Shown piece by piece: positions 1-9,363 of a stretch of DNA of 64,000 nt. A program made the position numbers and the translations under genes. Numbering within the stretch: the first letter of the stretch is position 1; each line of letters begins with the position of its first letter. Under the pieces are notes generated by a model. It was not told the origin of the DNA. It searched no databases and saw only the letters and a list, made by a program, of their open reading frames with translations. The stretch is taken from NCBI RefSeq assembly GCF_030848805.1, contig NC_092361.1, positions 3,534,001-3,598,000 on the forward strand, given 5' to 3'. Origin of the DNA: Temnothorax longispinosus (lineage: Eukaryota > Arthropoda > Insecta > Hymenoptera > Formicidae).

Positions 1-116
1 CGCGATCGTGAATAGTGTTTCACAAACATTTAGGTTTTTGTATTATATCTAAAGTTTGATGCTTTTAGCGCAACTTAAATTTTTAATGATTACAATCACG
101 CCAATGTTAAAACAAT
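1..116 (-). other. 3' flank of the POM121-like gene
   Basis: AT-rich sequence just past the stop codon of the POM121-like gene on the minus strand, presumably its 3' untranslated region. No canonical AATAAA is visible on the minus strand before the window ends. Confidence 0.4.
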
Positions 117-3100
117 TTAGTCCTGATTACCTGGAGGTTTGGGAGCTGAGGATCCAAACTGGAACGGGACGGGCGCTGCGGCCGGGGGATTGTTGCTTCC
201 AGCGTTAAAGTTGGATCCGAAGGGAAACGTCGGGTTCTGTTGGCCGTCTTTCGGAGCGTTCCCGAAGACGAACATATTATTTGTACTACCGCTCGGGTTA
301 TTAGCGTTACCAGCCCCGAAAGCCGGAACAGGCGGATTGGACGTGCCGAAGCTCGTGCCGGTCGCCGGTGTCGCTCCGAATAGAGATTTGTTGTCGCCGA
401 ACGTAGTGCCGCCGCTTGCGGCACCGAACGCGATACTCGGAGGATTTTGCGCGCCGAAAGTGCTCGGTGGCGAGGAGATGCCGAAGGCTTCGGTAGCCGG
501 AGTAGCGCTCGCTCCGAATATGGGAACTGACGGTGCGTTATTATCGGTCGCGCCGAATATCCCGGTTGTACCGCCGAAAGCCGGTGCCGCCTGCACGTTC
601 GTTGCCGTCCCTACGCCAGGTGTCCCGAACGCGGGCGTCGTGTTGTTCGTGGTGTCGAAGCCGGAAGTGGTGGAGACGTTGCCGGGGATGCCAAACGCGG
701 GAGCGGTCGTGTTGCCGGTTTGCGTGGTCGAGCCGAATAACGGTGCCGTCGTGCTGCCGAACATGCCGCTCGCCGTTCCGAAAGACGTCGAAGGCTTCGT
801 CTGGCCGAAAGCCGGGGTGCCGCTACCAAATACCGAAGGTGCCGCGGTAGTCGGAATCGAATTAGCGTTAGCATTGGAGAACAAACTGGAGCTAGGCGTG
901 CTGCCGGACGTCGACACAACGTTGGTCGTCGAGACGAAAATCGAAGGAGCCATGGTTGTTGGGCTGTTAAATATACCAGCGGTTTCTGACGTTGTTTTGG
1001 AGGCTGGCGCAGCTCCGAAAAGTGGCTGACTGTTGTTGCTTGCTCCAAATATGTTCGCGCTTGTCGTTGTATTTGACGTAGTGGCGAAAATGGATGTGGT
1101 GGGTGCGCCGAATTGTGGAACGGCGGTCGTAGGTATTCCAAATTGCGATACTGTGGTCGTAGGTGTTCCAAATTGCGTTGCTGTGGTCGTAGGTGTTCCA
1201 AATTGTGAAACTGTGGTCGTAGGCGTACCAAATTGTGGAACGGTGGTAGTGGTGGACGCTCCAAATGCGGGAATCGCATTGTTGCTTATCGCGTTCAAGC
1301 TGCTCGTATTGTTAACAATTGTAGCTGGTAGAGCCAAGGACGTCGTGCTTGAAGTATTGGAAGCGCCAAAAACGAATAGAGGTTTACTGGGGGATGGAGT
1401 AGATATCGAGGAAGTAGCGGACGTCGTGCCCAACGAGAACGTCGACGCGCTCAACGGTCCGAATGTCGATGCTGCGGCAGTCGTGGTGTTCGCGGTAAAC
1501 GAATTATTTGCGGCGGTTGTTATCGAAGTGTTGGGCGTGAAATTGAAAGAGTTAGTCGTAACTTGCGACAATGATGTTGCTCCACTGTTTGCAAGACTTC
1601 CAAAAGCGTTCATTTTCGGTTGAACGTTACTGCTAGGCTGATTAAACATGAAGTTATCCGATTTTGCAGGTTGCAAAGCGGTATTATTACTTCCGAAACT
1701 GAATAAAGGTGCGATCGCGGACGATGTTGTAACGCTACTCGATGTGCTATTGCTTACAACGTTGTTAAAACCGGCGATGCTAGTTGCAGTAGTTGTATTG
1801 ACCGGCAATAATGTCGTCCTGGGTGATTGGGACGGCAAGGTTGATACAGCTACTTGAGTGGGCGTCACGAGAGATAAGGCGGGTTTGTTGCTACCGAAAG
1901 CAAAAGTAGGAGTAGTTTGAGTATTCCCGGTACTGGGCGAACTAATGATAGCACTTGCAGTAAAGATTTTATTCGTCTCAATTTTTCCTTCAGCCGCAGT
2001 GCTAGGATTAATCGGTGCGAATGTTGAACTCGATGGCGCTTTGTCGACTACCAAGAAATTAGTAGACTTTGATAAAGTTGGCGTAAAAGTATTGCTACTA
2101 TATGTAATACCAGTGCCAAAGCTCGGCAAAGTGCTGTTCGATGTCGCAGCTGGCATCTCTGTGGCTGGTTTGCCAAAAGTGAAAGTCGGTGCTACTATAC
2201 TTGGAGTCGAAGATTTTTCTAAGGACTTCGTGCTCGTAACTGCAGGCGCGATTGACACAACTTTCGTTTGCTCCGTAGTTCCAATCGTCTTGGCGGTTAA
2301 ATTCGTTTCTTTCGCTTCGAGAGTATTTTTTGCTGGCACATTCAATTGCGCTGGCGACGTGATTTTCGGTAAAGCTGCGTCCGATTTTGTATCGATTCTC
2401 GTACTAGGCCTCGACGAAGAGAAACCACTCGGTACAATGGCCGCGGTGGACAGCGGTGTGGTATTGATATTTGTTGTGGTTGTCGAGGAGTTGAGAGTCG
2501 CACAACTGACTGGAAGTGTGACTGGAAGTGTGACTGAAAGTGTGACCGGTGGTGTAACTGTGTTAATGTCGTCCGCTTGAATCACGACATCCGGATTGAT
2601 TTTGTTCTCTGCTAAAAATGCAAATAAAACAATTGTTATACAAGTCAAGATAAGAAAAAATAATGGACGAAGAAAAATAAAATGTGTTTCTTTAGATCCT
2701 TTAATATATAAGAAATATTGTTATTTTTCTACACACACTTGACATACAATGTTATAAATTACTTACCCTTTCCTGATATTGCATTAAACATACTTTGAAG
2801 TCTGGCTTTCATACTGTTTTGCCTCATATTTCGTATGTCCTCTTTCTTTATTTCTTCCACATTGTCCGTCGCAAACCTGACTTTTATATTACCCGGTTCC
2901 TCCACGAGCGACTTCAACTCTTCGTTCCGTTCAGGTTCAGCTCTCATAAATAGTTTATCCGTCAATTTAATGGATTTTGGCGCAACAGATTTGTTGTTAT
3001 CAGTTTCACTAGTACTTCTCACATTCTTATGAACTACAGGCCCTATTTTCTCCAAACTGAGCCTTGATCCTTTATTCGATGATTTCAATATTCCTTTTAC

Positions 3101-5022
3101 CAGAGGAAATTCCTCTGCTTTCTTAGAATTAGGAATCTCGGGATTTTTCGTATATACTTCTTTAAATTCAGATTTACCATCGTCTAAATCTATAACCTCT
3201 ATAATCTGAGACTGTGGCACAATAGGTGAGCTACTAGACCGTGTGCTTTCCAGAGATTTGAAATGCTTTTCAAAGTCGGGTGTACCGCTGCGCGAGAAAT
3301 CAACTGTAAAAACAAACATGTTGACGTTGATAAATATATCTATGTACATCGAACAATTTGCTGATATATAATTAAATAAAATTTGATACCTACCTGCTTT
3401 TCTTTTAACTCCAGCAGCAGTATGGGCGCTAGAACTCAAAGAGTTTAAGATATCGTAACAGGATTGGGTTTTTGTACGTTTTGCAGGTCTGACAGATTTA
3501 CTTTGGGGAGAAAGATCCTCGTCTGATTTAGATGATTCATCCCTACTTCGTTTCTTGTTTTCTTCTAGAATCATTTCTCTGTCCTCGTTAAAGTAGTCTG
3601 TCCTCTGCTTTTTAGGGACGTCAAAGCTAACATCCTCCGTCGATGCGTGTCGTTTCAACGATATCTCTCGCAAGACCTGGACAACGCTCGTGGGCGATCT
3701 GTTCTCCGTGTGGCAAATATTAGACAGAATCTTTTGCCTTTCAGGTGGAGAATATTTTGTCACATCCGGCGGCGCCACTCTGACCGTCACAGGCATCCTC
3801 ATCTTCGTCAACTTGGCATTCAACAGAGGAATCGGGTTTGCATGTAGATTAACTTTTGGAAATTGTCCAGTGCCGTACTGAGATTGATGAATTAATTTAT
3901 TCTTTGCTTCCGTGGCATACTTGGTCAACCTTGTTGTAAGACCCGGCGATGATACGTCCGTGTATACCCTGCATTTCGAAAAGGAAATAGAATCAGTATA
4001 ACAATGCCAAAAAAATATAATTACTTAATACATGATTCATAAAAATACACGCAAGATTTGTTATAATCCTACAAGTGTTTGTAGAAGTAATAAAAATAAT
4101 ACGAATATTAGAACAAGAAATAGAAAAAAACATATACTTAAATTATGTATACACAAGGGTGTATTTACTTGGGATCAATATTGTATCTCGTGGATGCTAA
4201 CAGTGGCCCAGCGACTGTCTGGACCGTTTTTACTCCGGCTGGTCTAGGGCGCATCTTGGGGCTGATACTCATACCCCATGGAGAACCTTCGGGACTGAAC
4301 TGCGTGACATTCTCCCCGCGGCTCAGCGTATGATTCTGAGCGTGCATTGATGGAATCTTCTTGGATATGCCATGCGACTGCGAGATCAGATCGCCGTTCC
4401 GGGGGTTCTTCTCTTTGTCGACGGGTTTCAAGACGGGCGTAGAGGTGTGCTTGCCACAGATAGATTGCTGCTGTCGCTGCGACGTGCAATCGTAATCACC
4501 GGCGTGATACAGTCTACTGTCCGTCCCGAGCGCATCGTTGACGCGCGAACGATGAGGAACGCACGGGATCGGGCTCAGCTGATCGATCAAGCCAAACCTG
4601 GACGACGACGACGACGATGGCGATGACGGTAACGACGGCGACTCTCCGCGCTTGGCAGCGTACGAGTCGCTGCTGAGCTGATAATTGCTCGCGCGTCGCC
4701 TGTCCATCCTGAACGGAGGGAAACGCTCGCGGTAACAACGGCTCGCACTGTGCCAGAGCTTACGCACGTAACCGGTACCGTGGACGTGGACGACACGGAG
4801 GGCCGCGCCGAGCTCGTGAATCGCCTCCCGCAGGTAACCGAGAACGTGATACGCGTGCGGCGACAGCAGACTGTCGTTGACGAGCAGGGAGTAGCACGCG
4901 TACACCACCAGAAGCAAGGTGAACGCCAGCGCCAGGATAGCGCCCCAGGCGTTGTATATCAGCACGCACCCACACGTCACACTTAACAACACCACGGCGC
5001 CGCGACTACCGAGATCCCACAT
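117..5022 (-). CDS. POM121: POM121-like nuclear pore membrane nucleoporin
   Basis: Integral pore-membrane nucleoporin that would anchor nuclear pore complexes to the envelope and add FG repeats to the channel. Four exons on the minus strand are joined by GT/AG borders with matching phases: 5022-4169, 3968-3394, 3303-2767 and 2611-117, giving about 1486 residues. Residues about 8-46 form one or two membrane segments. Residues about 250-284 hold SPEGSPWGMSISPKMRP followed by NIDPK. The middle has basic patches such as RPAKRTKTQSC, resembling the nuclear-localisation region of vertebrate POM121. Exon 4 (residues about 656-1486) is Ser/Thr/Ala/Pro-rich with dozens of FG dipeptides (FGTPT, FGAS, FGS types). 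I chose the ATG at 5022 because MWDLGSR leads straight into the membrane segment; an in-frame ATG at 5070 would add 16 residues. Family assignment rests on architecture and basic motifs; FG sequence alone is not diagnostic. Confidence 0.85.
1103..1252 (-). repeat. Five tandem 30-bp units coding for FG decapeptides
   Basis: Inside the last POM121 exon, five head-to-tail 30-bp units (1103, 1133, 1163, 1193, 1223) encode QFG(T/I/A)PTT-type decapeptides, for example QFGTPTTTVS. The three central units are nearly identical, which indicates recent expansion or homogenisation within an otherwise irregular FG domain. Confidence 0.85.
3304..3393 (-). other. 90-nt stop-free intron of POM121
   Basis: The interval between exons 2 and 3 has a GTAGGT donor and a TTTTTACAG acceptor, but is exactly 90 nt and has no stop in the coding frame, so retention would insert 30 hydrophobic-leaning residues without breaking the frame. 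Splicing joins AGVKRKA to VDFSRSG. The acceptor quality and the odd composition of the insert favour splicing. Confidence 0.6.
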
Positions 5023-5120
5023 AGTACTGCCTCTAAACGGATAACCTCCCCATGTTTGAAAAGAGCACACTCACCGCAGCCGTCGGAACGTTGCCACGAA
5101 CGGTGAGATCATCGATAATA

Positions 5121-5128
5121 TATCGATA
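5121..5128. promoter_or_regulatory. DRE-like TATCGATA motif
   Basis: A perfect palindromic TATCGATA lies about 100 bp upstream of the POM121 start codon, next to a second ATCGAT at 5110-5115. In Drosophila this octamer is the DNA-replication-related element bound by DREF and is common in housekeeping promoters. The function here is inferred from motif and position only. Confidence 0.4.
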
Positions 5129-5385
5129 GTCGGCGCCCGTGGGGGATTCGATGCATGTTTCCCGCGATTGGCGAGAGCGCGGGAAACTCCGAGAGTTCCC
5201 CTCTCGGCCACTAGAGAGGTATTGTTTATTTTACATATATAGTCTATAGTCTATAAGCTCCATATCGTAAATTAGAATACGATTATTTATGTATTTTTTA
5301 ATTAAAAAATCAAACATTGCGTCTAGCCATAAGTATAGCATTACATATAAACCAGTAAGAAAAAACGTTTCATTCCAGACCCGGT

Positions 5386-5494
5386 GGAAAAATTTAATTG
5401 GCTGTCGTATTCTTCGGCCGCCATTATGCACAGTGCTACTAGCACATTGTGCATAATGACGGCCGAAGAATACGACAGCCAATTAAATTTTTCC
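5386..5494. repeat. Hairpin element of about 109 bp
   Basis: Two arms of about 50 bp, starting GGAAAAATTTAATTGG and ending in its complement, are nearly perfect inverted copies around a short loop near 5440. No coding capacity. It reads as a small palindromic non-autonomous transposon or its folded remnant, upstream of POM121. Confidence 0.8.
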
Positions 5495-5579
5495 CCATGC
5501 ATAATGGGCTTTAGGGCGCACTCGGTGGCAGAAAGCCTATAGCCTATTCTCTAGAGCCAATTTCACCAACCACAGTTAA

Positions 5580-5754
5580 GGCCTTCACACATAAAATGTC
5601 GTAAGGACGTAAAACGTAGGCGTAAGAAAATCGATCAATCCCAATCAAGTATTTCCCCCTACTGTGGTTACGGACAGCACAATACTTGATTGGGATTGGT
5701 CGATTTTCTTACGCTTACGTTTTACGTTCTTACGCGATTTTATGTGTGAAGGCC
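5580..5754. mobile_element. Nested hairpin MITE with TTAA borders
   Basis: Arms beginning GGCCTTCACACATAAAAT are inverted copies of each other. The element sits between two TTAA copies (5576-5579 and 5755-5758), one of which belongs to the terminal repeat of the outer element, showing insertion into that repeat. The arms carry AAGAAAATCGATCAATCCC, similar in plan to the neighbouring element's AGAAAATAGACCAATCAC. Confidence 0.75.
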
Positions 5755-5765
5755 TTAACTTTGTA

Positions 5766-5933
5766 AAGGCCATTGCACGTAACAAAGTTTTAGTCATAAT
5801 TGTAAGGCCATAAGAAAATAGACCAATCACAGTCGATTATTCTCCTTGAGCTCGAAGAATAATCGAGTGTGATTGGTCTATTTTCTTACGGATTTACAAT
5901 TATGACTAAAACTTTGTTACGTGCAATGGCCTT
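5766..5933. mobile_element. Nested hairpin MITE, family copy 1
   Basis: A 168-bp palindrome with ends AAGGCCATTGCACGTAAC and the inverted equivalent, bordered by TA at 5764-5765 and 5934-5935. Each arm holds a CCAAT box (GACCAATCAC). It is almost identical to the second copy at 6035-6202. Confidence 0.8.
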
Positions 5934-5935
5934 TA

Positions 5936-6032
5936 GCTTAACCGATGGTTAAAGTTAACAGAATTGACCAATAGAAATGAATCACCCTGCTTTCTATTGG
6001 TCAATCCTGTTAACTTTAACCGTCGGTTAAGC
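5936..6032. mobile_element. Small hairpin MITE between two copies of another
   Basis: A 97-bp palindrome with arms GCTTAACCGATGGTTAAAG / CTTTAACCGTCGGTTAAGC, bordered by TA at 5934-5935 and 6033-6034. The arms again carry GACCAATAG. It abuts the flanking copies with only a shared TA on each side. Confidence 0.75.
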
Positions 6033-6034
6033 TA

Positions 6035-6202
6035 AAGGCCATTGCACGTAACAAAGTTTTAGTCATAATCGTAAGGTTGTAAGAAAATAGACCAATCACA
6101 GTCGATTATTCTCCTCGCGCTTGAAGAATAATCAAGTGTGATTGGTCTATTTTCTTACGGCCTTACGATTAAAACTAAAACTTTGTTACGTGCAATGGCA
6201 TT
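6035..6202. mobile_element. Nested hairpin MITE, family copy 2
   Basis: Second copy of the 5766-5933 element with the same ends and the same CCAAT-bearing arms, differing at scattered positions. Its right end (GGCATT instead of GGCCTT) merges directly with the outer element's right repeat. Confidence 0.8.
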
Positions 6203-6687
6203 AACTGTGGTTGGTGAAATTGGCCCTAACTTTTTAATGACAATTTTACTAGCTAGGGATATCGTTATGCAAAACGGCGCAGCCGTTGGAGTAGCGCCGG
6301 ACGAAAACACGTGCGTGAAAAGCAGTTGTCAATGCCATCGTCACGCGTTTGAATTGTAGATCGACACAATACTGTTATTTCGTGGACGTTGGAACCCCCC
6401 TCACCATCTAGCACGGCGCGCGCACACAGCAGCGAACAGCCGTGTACTCTAGAGTCCCTATTATGAGTCTGGCACCCTGATGCAACTTTTTATGAACGCA
6501 CCGACTAGTGACTACACATCCCGAAACTCATCGTGACGTGAGTCGGGATTCTGCGCATTCATCGGCAATTCACCGCTGTCGGCGCGGTCGGAGCGGCGTA
6601 CACGTGACAAGACACTCCGGGATACGCGTGCCAGAGCGCGTCAAGTGTAACCTTTCGCTCGGGGCACGCCGGTAAACAGCAAGAGAA

Positions 6688-9363
6688 ATGTCGTGGTTAT
6701 TCGGGTACCGGAATTCGCAGCCGCAGGATTTCACGCAATTCGTGCAGCCGCCACCGCCGGCGGGCGACGGTGGTGGCGGAGGCGGTGGTTCGCCGCCGAA
6801 GATCGGTTCTCAAATGGAGGCGTACAGATTCGACTCAGCCGCGCTGGAACGGGCCGCTGCGGCTGCCAAGGAACTCGAACGATCCAGTACGATGCCTTTT
6901 TCACCCTGGTTTCGCGCACTTTACGCGAAAAGCCGCGCGCGCGGTTACATAAGCGGGCGATTTTCGAGGTTAGGACACGCGCGCACGAGGAGAACTTTGC
7001 CTCTCTCTCTCTCGTGCGCGCGGAATGACGCAACTTTTCGCGGAGAATTCGTCGATCGATCCGGCGAACGGAGATTTCTTTGAAATGCCGAGGACTCGAG
7101 TCTTCGTGAACGATGTTGTCTGATCGATGACATTCCGCTGCATTTTAACTGTCAGCTTGTCGAATATCATACTTGTCGTTGAGATTTTTTTTGTAAATAA
7201 AACCTGCACGTCTTTTTCAAAATTATGTATGAATATTGTTGTAAAAAATTGATATAATTGCATCTGATACTTTGTAGAGAGAATATAAGTATTGCTAATA
7301 GATTTAATAATATTGATTTGTGAGAAAAATATTGGAATAGTTATAAATTGAGTATATACCTTTTCTATTTTTTATTTATTGCTTAAAACACTAACGATGT
7401 TCGATCTGCAGACTGATCAGCTTTAATCTCGGTTCAACTTACTTTTTATGTTTTCTTTTAATTCTAAGAATTTAAAAAATCTAAAATACAGTCTTGTTTT
7501 AACGTAGAACATGCGAAAGAAGCCTTGGACCTGTCCAAGCTACAGGAAACCACGAAGCAGGTGGAGTTGCAGACCGAGTTGAAAAAATACGAAGCCAGCA
7601 TTGAACAGCTAAAGTCAGAGCAGAAACGAGTGGAGGGTGAGGAAAGAAGGAAAACTATGCAGGAAGAGACCAAGCAGCATCAAATGAGAGCACAGTACCA
7701 AGACCAATTGGCTAGAAAGCGCTATGAGGATCAATTGTTCCAGCAACAAAAGATGAACGATGAGAATCTAAGGCGACAAGAGGAATCGGTAGCCAAGCAA
7801 GAAGCTATGAGAAAAGCTACGATAGAGCACGAGATGGAACTGAGGCATAAGAACGAGATGAGGAAACTGGAGGCGGAATTGAAAGCCAAAGCGAAGATTG
7901 ACAGAGAGAATCAGGATCTCAATCTGGAGCAGATTAGATTAAAAGCCTCGGAAAAGAGAATTACTGTTTTAGAGTCGATAAAGTAAGTAATTGTTATTTA
8001 AGTTATTTTATTACTCATATGCGTATGTTTTATTACAGCTATAAATTTCATTTCACAATTATATTTTCCAGAACAGCTGGTTCAGTATTAGGCTCGGGTG
8101 CCAAAGCTCTGCTGGAGGATTGGGATAAGATCCTCGCGGCGGCGGGCGGTCTGTCTCTCGTAGCCTTCGGAATATACACTGCCAAGGGCTCGACCAGCGT
8201 GGCGACACGCTACATCGAGTCTCGCTTAGGAAAACCGTCGTTGGTGCGCGAGACCTCGAGATTTACGGTTCTCGATACCGTTCGACACCCCATTCAAGCG
8301 GTTAAGAAGCTAAAGACCAAACAAACTGACGCGCTGTCCGGCGTGATCCTGGCGCCGAAGCTCGAGGAGAGACTCCGCGACATCGCGATAGCCACGAAGA
8401 ACACGAAGTACAATCGCGGCATGTACAGGAACATACTTATGCACGGTCCGCCAGGCACGGGTAAGACTATGTTCGCGAAAAAGCTAGCGGAACACTCGGG
8501 CATGGACTACGCGATCGTGACGGGCGGCGATCTGGCGCCGTTGGGCAGAGACGGCGTCACCGCCATTCACAAAGTGTTCGATTGGGCGTTGACGTCCCGT
8601 AAGGGACTGTTGTTGTTCATCGACGAGGCGGACGCGTTTCTGAGAAAACGCTCGAGCGAACACATCTCGGAAGATCTTCGAGCGATGCTGAATGCATTCC
8701 TATACAGAACTGGCGAGCAAAGCAACAAGTTCATGCTGGTGCTCGCGTCAAACACGCCAGAGCAGTTTGACTGGGCGGTGAACGACCGATTGGACGAGAT
8801 GGTGGAATTCCGTCTTCCAGGCCGCGAGGAGCGCGAGCGTTTGGTCCGCCTCTACTTTGAAAAATACGTTCTCCAACCAGCGATCGAGGGTAAGAAGAGA
8901 TTGAAGGTCGCGCAGTTTGACTACAGTTCTTTGTGCAGCAAAATGGCCGATCTGACGGAGGGAATGTCCGGCCGAGAGTTGGCGAAACTCGGAGTCACTT
9001 GGCAAGCGGCGGCCTACGCCTCGGAGGACGGCACGTTAACAGAAAAAATGGTTATGGACAGGTGCCTTGAGGCCGTCAAGCAGCACAAACAGAAGGTGCT
9101 TTAATATATTTAATATCGAGGGCACAAACCACCTAAAATAGTTTAACAGATATAATAACTACGGTTTTTTTTTTAGATATTTGTATAATTTTATGAAATC
9201 TACGAGGAATTTATCGCGTTTTTTTGCATTGCAGGTACAATGGCAGAGTGAACAGGAGAAACAGGAGTCGAAGTCGATATACGCCACGGAAGACGACGCA
9301 GTCGTCCGTTCGAAAACTCTGGCGATAGAGCCGTGTCCCGGAAGCACGATAGCCTCAGCCTAG
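6688..9363 (+). CDS. ATAD3: ATAD3 mitochondrial AAA+ ATPase (belphegor orthologue)
   Basis: Mitochondrial inner-membrane AAA+ ATPase linked in other animals to nucleoid organisation, cholesterol handling and membrane architecture. Exons 6688-6886, 7508-7982, 8072-9095 and 9235-9363 join in phase to about 608 residues, the usual family length. The N terminus MSWLFG, a Gly/Pro-rich stretch and KIGSQMEAYRFDSAALERA match the family. Residues about 67-225 are a long charged coiled coil. A membrane helix lies near 245-262. Walker A GPPGTGKT is at about 350-357 and Walker B LLFIDEAD ends near 411. The last exon is chosen because HKQK-VQWQSEQ aligns with the HQQK-M-W-L tail of vertebrate ATAD3, while unspliced reading stops two codons into the intron. 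The donor there (AAG/GTGCTT) is weak, so that junction is the least certain. Confidence 0.93.

Larger units (their letters stand above)
5554..6226. mobile_element. Outer MITE with TA borders, carrying nested insertions
   Basis: Terminal inverted repeats of about 26 bp (G(A/G)GCCAATTTCACC and onward, ending in CAGTTAA) face each other at 5554-5579 and 6201-6226. They are flanked by TA at 5552-5553 and 6227-6228, as expected for a Tc1/mariner-like non-autonomous element. Almost all of its interior is other hairpin elements, so it is the oldest layer of the cluster. Confidence 0.75.
5023..6687. other. Divergent intergenic region between POM121 and ATAD3
   Basis: This 1.66 kb gap must hold the promoters of both flanking genes, which are transcribed away from each other. 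The middle (5386-6226) is almost entirely inverted-repeat elements, listed separately. The right part (about 6240-6687) is GC-richer and is the likely 5' untranslated and promoter region of ATAD3. No open frame in it looks like a gene. Confidence 0.7.

Noticed and set aside
139..1029. 296-codon open frame on the plus strand opposite the POM121 FG exon
   Set aside because: Mirror image of a strongly supported coding exon; its VV/PN-rich translation is the complement of FG/TT codons.
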